Below, piece after piece: positions 25,301 through 36,779 of a stretch of DNA of 64,000 nucleotides; positions within the stretch are counted from its first letter, which is position 1, and each line of letters starts with the position of its first letter. Source of the stretch: Mansonella perstans (Eukaryota; Nematoda; Chromadorea; Rhabditida; Onchocercidae). The stretch is taken from the NCBI GenBank assembly GCA_037074765.1, contig JBAMDO010000093.1, forward strand, positions 62,001-126,000, given 5' to 3'. A model generated the notes under the pieces. That model was not told the origin of the DNA, did no database searches, and worked only from the letters and a program-made list of their open reading frames with translations. The position numbers and the translations under genes were made by a program.

Positions 25301-28300
25301 GATTCTCCGATAGGGAAAGTTGCAAGAAAATGTTTGCCTACATGGTGAATATTATTATTAAAAATGTCAAAAAAGTTTATGATATCCACCTTCCCAAGTT
25401 TTGCTCATTCTTTATAAGAACGAAATAGCCTTTGTAAAGGATAGATTCCTTGAAATTCAAAACAGCTTAAATTTAGATCATTCTAGATAAGTTATCTCTA
25501 ACGTACAGACTTCACATACATTTTAGTCAGAAATACTGAAAACTGGGAATATGCCTACTGCTATTTGGATGTCATTCTCAAATAACTCACCAATTCCGCT
25601 GCAACGTCAACGGCGATAGGAATAATATCTTCCACAAAATCTTCCAACAAAACTCCCATAACACTTGTCATTTCTTCTATTTCGGCTCGAGCTACAAGTC
25701 GCAATACTTCGATGATGACGGCATGAACATGAGGCTTTAATACTGAACGACCTGAAACTTTTGCTTTATATGTGCTAGTTTTGTTTAACTACAGCATGAA
25801 AGGAAGTCAAACTTGTTCCAAATCATTTCCGTCACCATCCAAAATTAAGAAACTGACATTTTGTCTGGGCTTCCAACATGTATTGTATAGCCATTGCCGC
25901 TTCTGTTTTTACAGGTAATTCTTCGTCAGCGTCAGCTAGTCTTTTCACTAATTCTTCATAAATATGTCTTATTCGGTCACCAGATAACTTACTACTGGCA
26001 AACTGCTGCAAATAATCTTTATGATGCAAAACCAATGCAAGAAATAATCAAAGCTTTCAATCGATAAACAGCGGATAGAAAAGACACAGCAACATACCCT
26101 TATGCACCAGCATGCTCTGGAGCGTATGAATCGTACTGGATGAGCGATTTTCGATATTATAAACCTCTCCACTAATTCATCAACAGCACTCCTGTACCTC
26201 TAAAAACAAAAACTGTTTTCATAAAAAAAAAGGATATAGATAATGCATAGATATAAGAAAATTATAACGATGGTCTTGCAGAGAATTTCACCCGCAACAA
26301 ATAAATAAATATGACGAAACCTTATTTTTCGTTAAAGCGGGAAAAAGTTCTCCTAAAATGCGTAGAGCGCCTTCTTGATCACGCGGATTCACATCCACAT
26401 CATTAAGCATATTTAACGCAAACTCCAGTATAGGCTGCAACATATCTTTCCTCTTCGCAAAACCAGTTAGCACGTTTGCTGCTGCAACTGCCGGATTGTG
26501 CAACTCTTCGTATACATCTGCAACGTAACATACAATTTTTACTAATTTTATAACAAATTAATGAGCAAGCAAATACTGAAGTGATGTCCTGATCATTCTC
26601 ATTTTATTAACTTCATTATTTTAGTTCTTGCTTCAGTATCAAAGAAGTCTTTAAGGAATAGGTCCTCGAAAAAATCTTTTGTGATACAACTAACTAACAT
26701 CGATTGTAGTTCAACTTTTTACTAAAACATTTTTGTCAAAGATAACTGCACTAAGGTGCACCATATTTTGTGCGAACAAATTCTTCTGGTGAGTCGCTCC
26801 ACAACTCTTCATCTTCATCGGAATATTTCAACAATGAAAAAAGCACGCTGCGCACAATTCCCTAAAAATGTAGACAAATTTAAATGAAAACTACTCTTCT
26901 TTAAGCTAAAAACTTTTTTCGTTTATGCATACAACAAAGAATATACGAAATGTTATAGAGTTCATGCAAATAGTAGACTAATCATTAATAAGGTCAACAA
27001 ATACCTGACAGTGAGGCTTGATAATTTTCCAAGTCCGCGACTGCGAAACGGCAATATCGATATATTGCAACAAGGAATGTAACACTCGAGGTGATACATA
27101 ATTCCCATTTCCATAACCGTCCAGAACCTGCAGGCAAGTGCTCAGAATTGGAATTGCAAAGTGTGCCATAAAATTTTCCGCAAATTCCGAGTAATTCAGT
27201 TGCACTTGTCCCGGGGACCCATACCTGAAAAGGCAGTATGTGTTAGTATGAAAAACCAGAAAAGTAGTCCCACACGTGTATTTACACTTCTTGACTCTAC
27301 ATGTTTTAAATTTAAATCTGCACTGTTTAATCTGCACTACAGCTACAGAATAAGATTGCTCCCCAACAGAAGGTTGATGCACAAGTCTGAGCTCTACAAG
27401 AACAAAAATCTGAACTCTGCTTTAATTCGATATATATCTAATTGAATATATGGCGATATCCAGCTTTATTTCTATTAATCAGCGATTAAACAACACAATG
27501 ATATCCTGCAAAACCCACTGCCTTTTTCTGAATCCTCACGAAACTGAAAGAAGTAAACCTAAAAAAATAACCTCTCAAAAATGCGCTCAACAATTGCTGA
27601 GGCCCATTTTTTACATTTCCACCACACTGTTCTTTCACGGTCATCTTCATCAACTGTATTTACTTCTTCTGGCACAGGTCTTTCAATGATTAGTCGAAAC
27701 TGCTCCAACCATTGTGTTAAGGACTGACCCGTAAACATTTCCAAATTCAAAGAAAACTGCAATTAAATAAGTTATCATCACAGTGAGTGGGAAAAGTTCG
27801 GTTCAAAAAAAGTGAAGCAATTTCATAACAAGTGCCAAATAACCACTAAATTTCGATTCATTACCTGAATAAGTCCATAAAATATCTTCAGGATAAGCTT
27901 TTGAAGCAAGCAAGATTCTTGAGAAACATCAGGCATCAGAGTAATGAGACGTTCAAGAAGCATTGGCATCAGTAGATCCATTGTTTCCACCAATGGTTTT
28001 TTCTCTTTCACTCGGCGATATCTAAAAATTTTCCATGACTTTTTGATTTCACATAAAAGTTTCTTGATAATCGGACAAATTTAAATATCAAAATTAAGAT
28101 TTTGCGCAACCTGCAGTAGTTATCAGGCATTTCCCAAATCACTATCATGAAATCCTGATCACAGGTATTCAAAAAGTTCAAACAAACACTTAGTTGCTGA
28201 ATCGTCTACAAACAAAACTCACTCATAAAGTTTTACTAAACGTCGTATAACCAAAAGAGCTCCAAGCCATGATGGTCCATCCACTGAATGCAGTAAAACT

Positions 28301-29427
28301 GCAACTTTTTGTGGCAAATAGGGCCAATTTTTTGGGAAATCATGCCTCGTGATTATTCCAACTGTAGTGCATAATTGAACTCTAAATGAATATCGTGTAA
28401 CAAATGACTGGCATATCGAAATTTCTTGAAAACACGCTAAACTAACAGCAATGATTTGTATATTCGATAAACACACCTCACAGCTTCAGGTGAAGCTACA
28501 ATGGCATCTATAACAAGCTCACGAATAAGATGTTTATCTTGTTCTGGAAGACTGAATGATTGCTTATCATCTTCGTCTATAATCCAGTGTCTGAAATGTC
28601 TGGATAAAATAACCGCAAGGGCTATCAATTTTTTACACAATTTCAATCGGAAATTGATGCTAATTCCACTCCAGATTAGTACTAATTCTGTGAATCCCTA
28701 CTCCAACAAAATTTTGAACCAGAGTAAATCGATAATCCTTTTAACAGCATTGCTGTTACTAATACAGTAATGATCGAAATACCAAAATAAAACTCATGAA
28801 AAATTCAATTTCGAAAACTATGTGATTAATCAGCTAACTGTTTTGAATTTCGTTTTGATTAAGCTACCGACCTGATCAGTCTTTCCAAATCCAATCTAGT
28901 CTTTATAAACAATTTAAATACCTGTTAATAACATTCTTCAAATAGATGACAGCTGCTTGTCGTGCAGAACAATCCACTTCCTCATCCATAATAATATGAA
29001 GTAAAAGGGGAGTAAAGCCCATTAATCTCATATTCTAAAAAGGTCCACTGTACTGATAAATTAAGATGGCTGTTTCCCCTCGGTTATATTTAACTTTAAT
29101 CATTTAAATCTCAATCATTCACAGCATTTCGAGATAAATCGGGACATAATAGATTGCTAGGTATACAAATCACTTTGCAAAGCGATAATTAGCACTGATA
29201 TGATTAGGGATTACTGATTTCTATTTTTGCAATAACTTAATATAGAATGAAATGTTTGAATATGCAGGATTCAACTTCCATTTTGAATGCGCTATGATAT
29301 GGAGATGAAACACATCAGTAAAATATTATTCGAGATATTATACCTGTTCCAGATATGCAGTAGCCTCTTTCTGATTCGCTGAAGAAGTGGTAGCTTGCAA
29401 CGCTCTAATTAAATTTTCTCTTTCCAT
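22340..29427 (-). CDS. importin-7/8 family nuclear import receptor
   Basis: Importin-beta superfamily karyopherin (IPO7/IPO8; Drosophila moleskin), importing ribosomal proteins, histone H1 and signalling proteins. 21 exons in phase, about 1068 residues (human IPO7 1038): 29427-29344, 29034-28922, 28590-28477, 28381-28223, 28021-27865, 27756-27572, 27224-27005, 26861-26762, 26517-26321, 26199-26098, 26005-25858, 25751-25591, 25337-25151, 24840-24715, 24429-24254, 24143-24042, 23964-23737, 23595-23488, 23336-23229, 23019-22875, 22626-22340. The order matches human throughout: MERENLIRALQATTSS, ARQAAVIYLKNVIN, TVWWKCKKWASAIVERIFER, YSDEDEELWSDSPEEF, MPVLHSYLTVDTD, GVHDRKMAIIGLC, an acidic loop (DLADSEDEIDEDILEYLE), and EQQGGYAFNVDARVPDTFNF near the end. 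The start of the last exon is the least certain junction. A TTTCTTGCAG acceptor lies about 40 bases 5' of the ATG. Confidence 0.95.
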
Positions 29428-29799
29428 CACCGGAAATGTCGCAACTTTCAAACATGCAAAAATATCTGCAAGAAACAAGTACACACTTTACCTTATATCA
29501 TTTATTACCCTAAAAAAACACGTAATGGAACACGTTCCTCTGAAACATTTAAAAACGAATAGCAAACAAAAACATGCGAACATATATGTATCCTTCTTAA
29601 TAATGTTGCATTTAGATAACAAACGAATGCCAATTGGAATAGACAAGCTAAAATATCTTTCTTAATTTGGTTTTTCTTTTCCCCAACCAAAATTGAATTT
29701 GGTAAAAGTAATGCTTGCATTCATAACAAAACTGCTTGCCTTTGCAGCCATTCACTTATTAAAAAGTTGAATTGTCACGGATTACGTGTAGAAAATAGT

Positions 29800-30115
29800 T
29801 GAAATTCTTCAGCCAATTTGCACTACAATTTTTCGTTCATCACGTCAAAAAATCGACACGCCATACAAACGTAATTCTTCTCTTCCCATCTATGAGAAAC
29901 CACTTCGAATCAAGCCAAGTCCACCTTAAAATATCCCAGTTAACTCTATACGATCAGACAATCCATCCCATTGGCATCATATCGACCCTAAACACGACGA
30001 AGTATTACGCGACACAAATTTTTAACGCAGCCCACGCGATCTATGATCCAATTGAATTACACGCGATTCAACCACTTTTATTCTTCTATCAATTAATATT
30101 TTTTTGAGAATTTTG
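29800..30115. other. compositionally odd segment, unrecognised
   Basis: About 300 bp with higher GC and strong strand skew (C-rich on plus, G/T-rich on minus) compared with the AT-rich flanks. It has an open frame of 102 codons on plus without a family I recognise. The minus strand looks mitochondrial-like and shows faint similarity to the cox2 region containing HAWA (AWAALKIC, VDMMPMGW), but a competing frame fits as well, so no call is made. Confidence 0.3.
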
Positions 30116-30409
30116 AAAATTTTATGAAATGAGAAGTATGTTTGATAGGTACTGAGAGTTCTATTACATTAATTCTATAGATATTAATTACTAATTGTTT
30201 GAAGCGACAATGAATCTTTTTTATATAACTCACGTGCAAAAAAAAATATCGAAGTTGCCACAAGTATCAAAGTTGCGGGACACGGTTTCTTTTTCATTTT
30301 CGATATTAAAATTGGTACAGCAAAAAAAACTGTGTAGCAAAGTAATTTTTGTGCACATTCTCAGTGAATGTCTGTCATTTATTTACTTCTTTTTGTTTGC
30401 AGAATTTAT

Positions 30410-30500
30410 TGTTTAATTTAAATAATTTAGAAGTTTGCAGAATTTTTTAATTTAAATAATTTAAAAGTTTGCAGAATTTATTATTTAATTTAAAGCAGTA
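30410..30500. repeat. ~38-bp imperfect triplication before LBP gene A
   Basis: Three imperfect copies of GTTTGCAGAATTTATTGTTT followed by AATTTAAATAATTTA-like sequence directly upstream of the first lipid-binding gene. Each carries a TTTGCAG, a possible splice acceptor. Confidence 0.75.
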
Positions 30501-32180
30501 ATGGTGAATGAAGTGAAAGAATTGCCTGAAAAATTTATGGGAAGTTTTAAGCTCGATCGCAGTGAAAATTTTGAGGAATATTTGGCTGCAAAAGGCATAG
30601 TTTGGTTGCTTATTTTTTTTTTTTTTATCCTCTCAACATTTGTAATTTCAAATTAAGTTAAGGAAACAATATTTCTTAGACTTACAAAGTAAATAGATTT
30701 ATCAAGTTGTTTCCTTTCTTATACAGTTTTCTAGGTGGTTTTTTTTTTAATGATATACGTACTTTTCTACACACATATTTATGTAACAACTTTTTTTATT
30801 GTGCGGACTTTAAAATATGGATTTTTTTAGGTGTAAATTGGTTTTTAAGAAAAATGATTTCGCTTGCATCTGTCACAAAAGTATTCAGCCATTCCGATGA
30901 AATTACCGGTGCTTATAATTTATGTAATCTATCGTCTAAGAAAAATACAGTTTACAAGAACTGGAAATTAAACGAGGAATTTCAGGCTGAAGGACTCGAT
31001 GGTAAAATGCACAAAGTATGTCAAACATTTCTAATTATGACAATAGATTGAAACTCGTTTGTTTTAAGTAATATCTTATTAATACTGATTTAAACATTTT
31101 CTGCGTTGCTACATTGTATAACAATATTTTTACTTATTGCAGATGTATGTTGAGCAATCAGAAATAGGTTCATGGAGAGGTTTGAAACTCAGTGAACATT
31201 GCGTGAATAAAATCTTATCGTTTCAGATACTTAAGCCGCCGCCATTTAAAATTGCCCATAACTTCAGATCAAGTTCGATTTTGACTCAGTGATAGGAAAT
31301 CTGAAAGAGACACATATTCGAGTTGATGATCCAAATGATCATGGAGAGACGTATAGTTATACTGTTGATGGCGATACTTTAACGTTAGTAAGTATTGATT
31401 TACTAAATTTCTCGTTTTTTCGTTTTTGCATTATTGCTCTTTTCTTCCATGTATTGTAGAGGGAAGAAGATAAGCGGTGAATATCATATACCGATTTTCC
31501 TTTTTTATTCGCCGTATTGCAATTAAAAAAGTTTTTTAAACAAAACGCTTTTTAACATGATTTTCCATTTGTGTATATATTTATTTATCTCGCCCCTTTA
31601 TTTGTGTTCTATAAACATTTATTTTATATTGCCAATTTTGTGAAGGTGGAAGATTTGTTATAATTTCAGCCATTTAGGTTTTTTATAATTTCAGCTTTTT
31701 CGTTTACATATTTCTGTTAAATAATTTATATAGTGGCCATGTTGCCGAGTGTCTTATACACCGTCATGATGCAAAATGAATTTGCATCGAAACTTACTGG
31801 ATTATGAAATGAAGCTTATTGCTTCAAATTTAAATATATTTAAATCGTTAATGTTCAGCATCCTGAAGATTTAAATCATTAATGTACAACATCTTGAGGA
31901 TTCTGAAGTCAGGGAAAATCGTGACATTTCAGAGTTTAAATGTTTTATCCCTAATTTTAGAAGTTATGGAAGTGTTAAAAAGATTTAAATATATTTAAAA
32001 TTATTTTGATCTTGAAATGTTTTACCAGTTATCATATGCCTACAGAATGCTTAGCGGCTTTAAATTACCATGCTGCGAATAGAAAAGTAATGTTTCAGCG
32101 TTGTATATTCCTTTTTTTAGAGTATGGCAAATGAAAAAGTGTCCTGCAAGCGGTATTTCATTCGACAGTTACCTTCTTAA
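30501..32180 (+). CDS. fatty-acid-binding protein, nematode As-p18/LBP type (copy A)
   Basis: Member of the intracellular lipid-binding protein family, a ten-stranded beta barrel that carries fatty acids or retinoids. Four exons in phase: 30501-30594, 30831-31015, 31268-31387, 32121-32180, about 152 residues. Start VKELPEKFMGSFKLDRSENF, then GVNWFLRKMISLASVTKVF, THIRVDDPNDHGETYSYTVD, and the end SCKRYFIRQLPS. Unlike copies B and C there is no signal peptide on this ATG; an upstream leader exon was looked for and none joined in phase. Intron 1 begins with GC rather than GT (AAAAG|GCATAG). The C-terminal ligand-binding Arg-x-Tyr appears as Arg-Tyr-Phe. A probable AATAAA lies near 32511. Confidence 0.85.
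31458..31725. repeat. direct repeat copy 1 (intron 3 of LBP A)
   Basis: About 270 bp, beginning AGAGGGAAGAAGATAAGCGG, 85-90% similar by eye to 32192-32470. This copy lies inside intron 3. Confidence 0.8.
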
Positions 32181-32191
32181 ATTCGTAGGAA

Positions 32192-32470
32192 TTTGTAGAG
32201 GAAAGAAGATAAGCGATGAATATCATACACCGATTTTCCTTTTTTGTTTGCTGTACTGCAATTAAAAAAATTTTTTTTTCACAAAACGCTTTGTAACGTA
32301 TATATATTTATTTGTCCCGCCTCTTTATTTGTATTCTATAAACACCTGTTTTATATTGCTAATTTTGTAAAGGTGGAGGATTTGCTATAATTTCAACCAT
32401 TTTGGGTCTGCTTCTTGAAAATGTAAGCAATTTCATATTTCTGTATTTCTGTCAAATAATTTATATTATT
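32192..32470. repeat. direct repeat copy 2 (3' of LBP A)
   Basis: Partner of 31458-31725, beginning AGAGGAAAGAAGATAAGCGA only 12 bases after the stop codon of LBP copy A. The duplicated unit therefore corresponds to the 3' flank of the gene and does not include the last exon. Confidence 0.8.
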
Positions 32471-33002
32471 TTATGTTCGAATTCGTATATATTCTAATAT
32501 GTGTGTAAGAAAATAAAGGATTGCATTCAGATTTTTGCGCACACAACTTTCTTGACTATTCTATTGCTGTTGTAGTCTTCTTTGTGATTAGTTAATTTTG
32601 TGTAATGCACACGCGCCTTTTAGTTGTTAAGTTTAGATTTATGATGACAAGCTATTCATTCATCTGCTTTATTCAAGTCAAGTTCTGTTTATCCTATCTC
32701 ACCCTTTCATAAATTTGCATTTTTTGCAATTCACAACCTTTCTTTTAATTCATTTAGTTTCCCATAATTTGTTGCCGTCCCCATTCTTTTTCGTCTATCT
32801 TATTAATGTCGAATTGTTAAAGTATTTTTTCGAATTGAAAAATTTCACTTCATTGTTTATACATCTGATTTTCATGAATGGGCATGAAAATATTTTGATA
32901 ACAGTTTCAAAAAAGAATGAATGAGTTATTCAACTTAGAAATTTTTTTCATTTAACGATTTATTTTCACGGTGATAAGCGGAATATTCTTTGTCCTAACC
33001 AA

Positions 33003-33972
33003 ATAATAATGATAATAATAATAATAATAATAAATAACAGCAATAAATAATAATAATAAATAGCAGTAATAATAATAAATTAATATTAATAATAATAATA
33101 ATAAATAATAATAGTAATAGTAATAGTAATAATAGTAATAACAATAAATTAATAGTAGCAATGATAAAAATAATGGTGATAATAATAGTAATAATAATAA
33201 TGACAACGATAAGCAATGATAATGAATAACAATAACAAGTAATGATAATAATAATAAATAGCAATAATAATAATAACGATAATAACAATAATAATAATTA
33301 GTAATAAATAATGATAATAGCAACAATAGTAGTAATAATAATAATAACAGTGATTTATTAGTAATAATAGTAATAATAATAATGATAGTGATATTAATAA
33401 CAGTAATAATAATAATAACAACAGTAGTAATAGTGATAACGATAATAATAATAGTAATAATAATAATAATAATAATAAATTAATAGTAACAATGATAATA
33501 GTAATGATGATAATGATAGTAATAATAATAATGACAATGATAAGCAATAATAATAAATAACAATAACAAGTAATGATAATAATGATAATGATAATAATAA
33601 TAAATAGTAATAATAATAATAATAACGATAATAACAATAATAATAGTTAATAATAACAATAATAAATAATGATAATAGCAACAACAGTAGTAATAATGGT
33701 AACAATAATAATAGTAATAATAATAATAATGATAACAATAATAATAACAATAATAATGTTAATAATAATAGCAATAATGATAATAATAATAAACAGTAAT
33801 AATAACAATAATAATAATGATAAATTAATAGTAACAATAATAATAATAATAATTAATAATAATAGTAAATAATAGTAATAATTGATAATAATAACAATAG
33901 TAAGTAATAATAATAACAGTAATAATTAATAACAATAATAATAATAACAATAATAATAATAGTAATAATAAC

Positions 33973-34003
<31 letters not shown>

Positions 34004-34014
34004 TAATAATAATA

Positions 34015-34090
<76 letters not shown>

Positions 34091-34110
34091 TAATAATAAA
34101 GTAATAATAT
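33003..34110. repeat. 1.1-kb AAT/ATT-type microsatellite
   Basis: Trinucleotide array based on TAA/ATA with interspersed GATAATAAT, GTAATAATA and CAATAATAA variants; purest at 33975-34085. The long Leu/Ile/Tyr-rich open frames over it are artefacts of the repeat. Confidence 0.97.
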
Positions 34111-34119
34111 AGTGTGTTT

Positions 34120-35270
34120 TATAATTCTTGAAGCCTAAAAATAACACCGGAAATGGCAGGAAATGAATAATGCAGGATCAGTGCCAAGAGAACTGTCCCT
34201 CACTAATTTGCTGACGAGTGTACCCTACTACATCTGCTTCCCGTATATACAGATTATGTTATTTGATATGTTTTCCCATCTTTCAGTCTTTCTTAAGCTA
34301 AACGCATTGACCAGTTAAACAAATAATTCTGTGCAGAATGGAAAAATAAATAACAATGGAATAATCGTAGGAAATAAAGGTTGCATCCAGTTATATTTGT
34401 TGCTTTGTCTGTATCAGGTCCAATTCTGGAGGAATTTAAAAGTTTTAAGCAAAATTTTGACCCATGAATTGTGATTTATGTCTAGGCAGCGGAACCAATT
34501 GGGAAAGTCCACAATAATTTTTCACGACAACACCTTTTTTAATTGAAAATTTAAATTCCGAAAAAGGAAGACAATTGTCATTTCAACACTTACATGCCCT
34601 TGAATGGTTATATCCTATGAACTGGGCAGTCTTCATAAGGCACAGCTGGATTTCGGTGCCATTAGAGAAGGTTAAAGATTAAGTGGATGCTGTGCGGGGT
34701 CATCAGTGCTGAATTCGGATGTGCAGCGCAAGCGAAATTTATGGCTTGCCATTCAGTCTCATTGCTGCTTTATGTGTTTTATTGTATTGGTCAGTTAATC
34801 CCATCAAGCTGCTGACCATTCTTTGCCTCCTACTCATTCAGCTTCATTTATCTAACAACATATGGTTAAGTCGTTGTTGACTTTGGACTATCTTCATATT
34901 TCTCGAAATTTTGCTTTTCACTATGTATTGTATTTATCGATGAATACCGTTTTGATTTTGTAGTATCCCTTAAAATAATTTCTCTTGATGATTGGAAAAA
35001 TCAACAGAGGGTGAAATGACTTCATTTTTTAAAATATTCGGTGGCATTTTCTGAAGAATCTTCAGAGATTCAAAGATGTTAGTTCCAAAGGTTTGAAAAT
35101 AATGCTTAGTTCCAAAGCACTTTTATAGTTAAATTTCTGAACGGTTTGTTTCACAAGTATCACGGATAGTTAATAATGACAATCAATTATGGAATGTCTT
35201 GACATATTGTGTTGAAAGTGATTTTTATTCCTGATGTGTCATCTGATCATCGTGGATTTTGAAGGTTATC
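34120..35270. other. spacer between LBP A and B
   Basis: About 1.1 kb between the microsatellite and copy B. The part at 34150-34790 is GC-richer than the rest, but no frame joins into a protein and I see no repeat or RNA gene in it. Confidence 0.5.
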
Positions 35271-35274
35271 GTAA

Positions 35275-36378
35275 ATGCGATTCATAATTGCCGTGATTGT
35301 ATTGAACGTGGTCTTCGATGAAGTTAGAGCTGAAAATGCCACGTCTAATATAAGCACCAAGCTACTTCCAGAAAAGTTTCTGGGTGCTTTCAAATTGAGA
35401 CGAGATGAAAATTTTGATGAATATCTTAAGGCAAAAGGTCTGCAGTCATACAGACTTCATTTTCACTTTTTTTTTTTAAAGTATTATCTTCCATGAGATT
35501 TATTTATAAATATATATCTTTAAACATAGTCGGCAAAATTTTGTAATATTCCGTGTTTATCTGAGGTTATGGATGGCTTACACGACAAATAATAAAAGCA
35601 GTTGGTGTTACAAAAGTGTTTCGTAAAGCCGCTTCTCAAAAGCCGAATCGTTACGATATGGAGAATTTGACGAGTAAAAAGAATACGCTGTATGCTGATT
35701 GGGCTCTGGGTGAAGAATTCACTGGGGAAGCTCTAAACGGCCTGCAATACAAGGTATGCAGTTATATCATTTTATCAATGAAGAATGACTAGCTATAATT
35801 TCAAACACTGATTGAATTCCGCTTGCGTACAACTGTTCGAGGAATTTTATGAATTGTTTATAAATGCCAGGGTGTTTATGCAGTTGATATTATAAACTGT
35901 TAACTTGTACGTTAGAATATGTGTGTATATAAGGTGCCTTTATAGCCATTACTCTGCAACATAATGTTGTTTTCAAACCAAAGTAGACATTATTATTGGA
36001 ATTAAAATGTTTTGAAAATTTCTAGATAACATTTGACTTGAAAGATCAAGGCAACGTACTGGCAGAAACGAATATCAAGGTAGATGATCCAAGTGACATC
36101 GAAACTCAGGAATACTATCGAGATGGTGATTACTTGGTCTTGGTAAGATTGCCGGATTATTCATACTAAAAAACTTGATTACCTATTTATTGTTCAAGAG
36201 ACTAATCAACAGTTGTTAATGATTGTTCAGTCAGGCTTAACTACTGAAAAAAACTGAACATATTTTAAATATATTTCCAATATTTTGAACAAGCAATAGT
36301 TACGGTCAATTTGTTGATTTATTTCAGAAATTGACCTGTAAAGATGCTACGGCAAAACGTTACTACAAGAAGGAGTAA
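35275..36378 (+). CDS. secreted fatty-acid-binding protein, LBP type (copy B)
   Basis: Secreted nematode lipid-binding protein (As-p18 / C. elegans LBP-1 to -3 group). Four exons in phase: 35275-35437, 35566-35753, 36026-36142, 36328-36378, about 172 residues. The signal peptide is MRFIIAVIVLNVVFDEVRA, with an N-glycosylation site (NATSN) just after it. The barrel follows: LLPEKFLGAFKLRRDENFDE, YGWLTRQIIKAVGVTKVFRK, KKNTLYADWALGEEFTG, and NIKVDDPSDIETQEYYRDGD. The end KRYYKKE keeps the Arg-x-Tyr ligand-carboxylate motif, so this copy looks fully functional. The three intron positions and phases (1, 0, 0) are the same as in copies A and C, showing tandem duplication. Confidence 0.94.
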
Positions 36379-36500
36379 CGTAAATATGTTCGCTTCCATT
36401 TTTTTCAATTTAAAGTCATTTTACTCTTAAACGTTGTTTTCATATCTGGCGGTTTTGTATAAATCCGTTTCATACATTTTTTTTCTCTGCACTATTATTT

Positions 36501-36733
36501 TCAACAATGGTGATAATAAGGGGTAGGGACATAATCTACTGTGGTTAAAGGCGTCGGAGTTATGTCGCAGTCGGTTAGAAAATGTTCAGGGTGATATCGT
36601 CTATAATCATGACAATGACGACAATACAAATAGACGTTGTTACCCGTATGATTGCAATTAACACCATTATTGATCAGTAACATCGGCTTTTTACTATGTG
36701 ATCGTGGCTGATAGCATCGGATGTTGAAGTGAC
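36501..36733 (-). CDS. possible Cys/His-rich exon, unrecognised
   Basis: Open frame on the minus strand, preceded by GCTATCAG, reading NCNHTGNNVYLYCRHCHDYR, RYHPEHFLTDC and a proline/tyrosine tail VPTPYYHHC to a stop at 36501. Six cysteines and many histidines are unusual for a chance frame. No in-frame ATG or upstream leader exon was found, so if real it is a terminal exon of a spliced gene convergent with LBP copy B. It may be chance. Confidence 0.28.
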
Positions 36734-36779
36734 AAATAAAAACGTATCGAAGCAACAGAAGTCAGTGTTGCGGTACAAT

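Noticed and set aside
32952..34147. Several long Leu/Ile/Tyr- or Asn-rich open frames on both strands
   Set aside because: They are translations of the AAT-type microsatellite and have no start context or splice structure.
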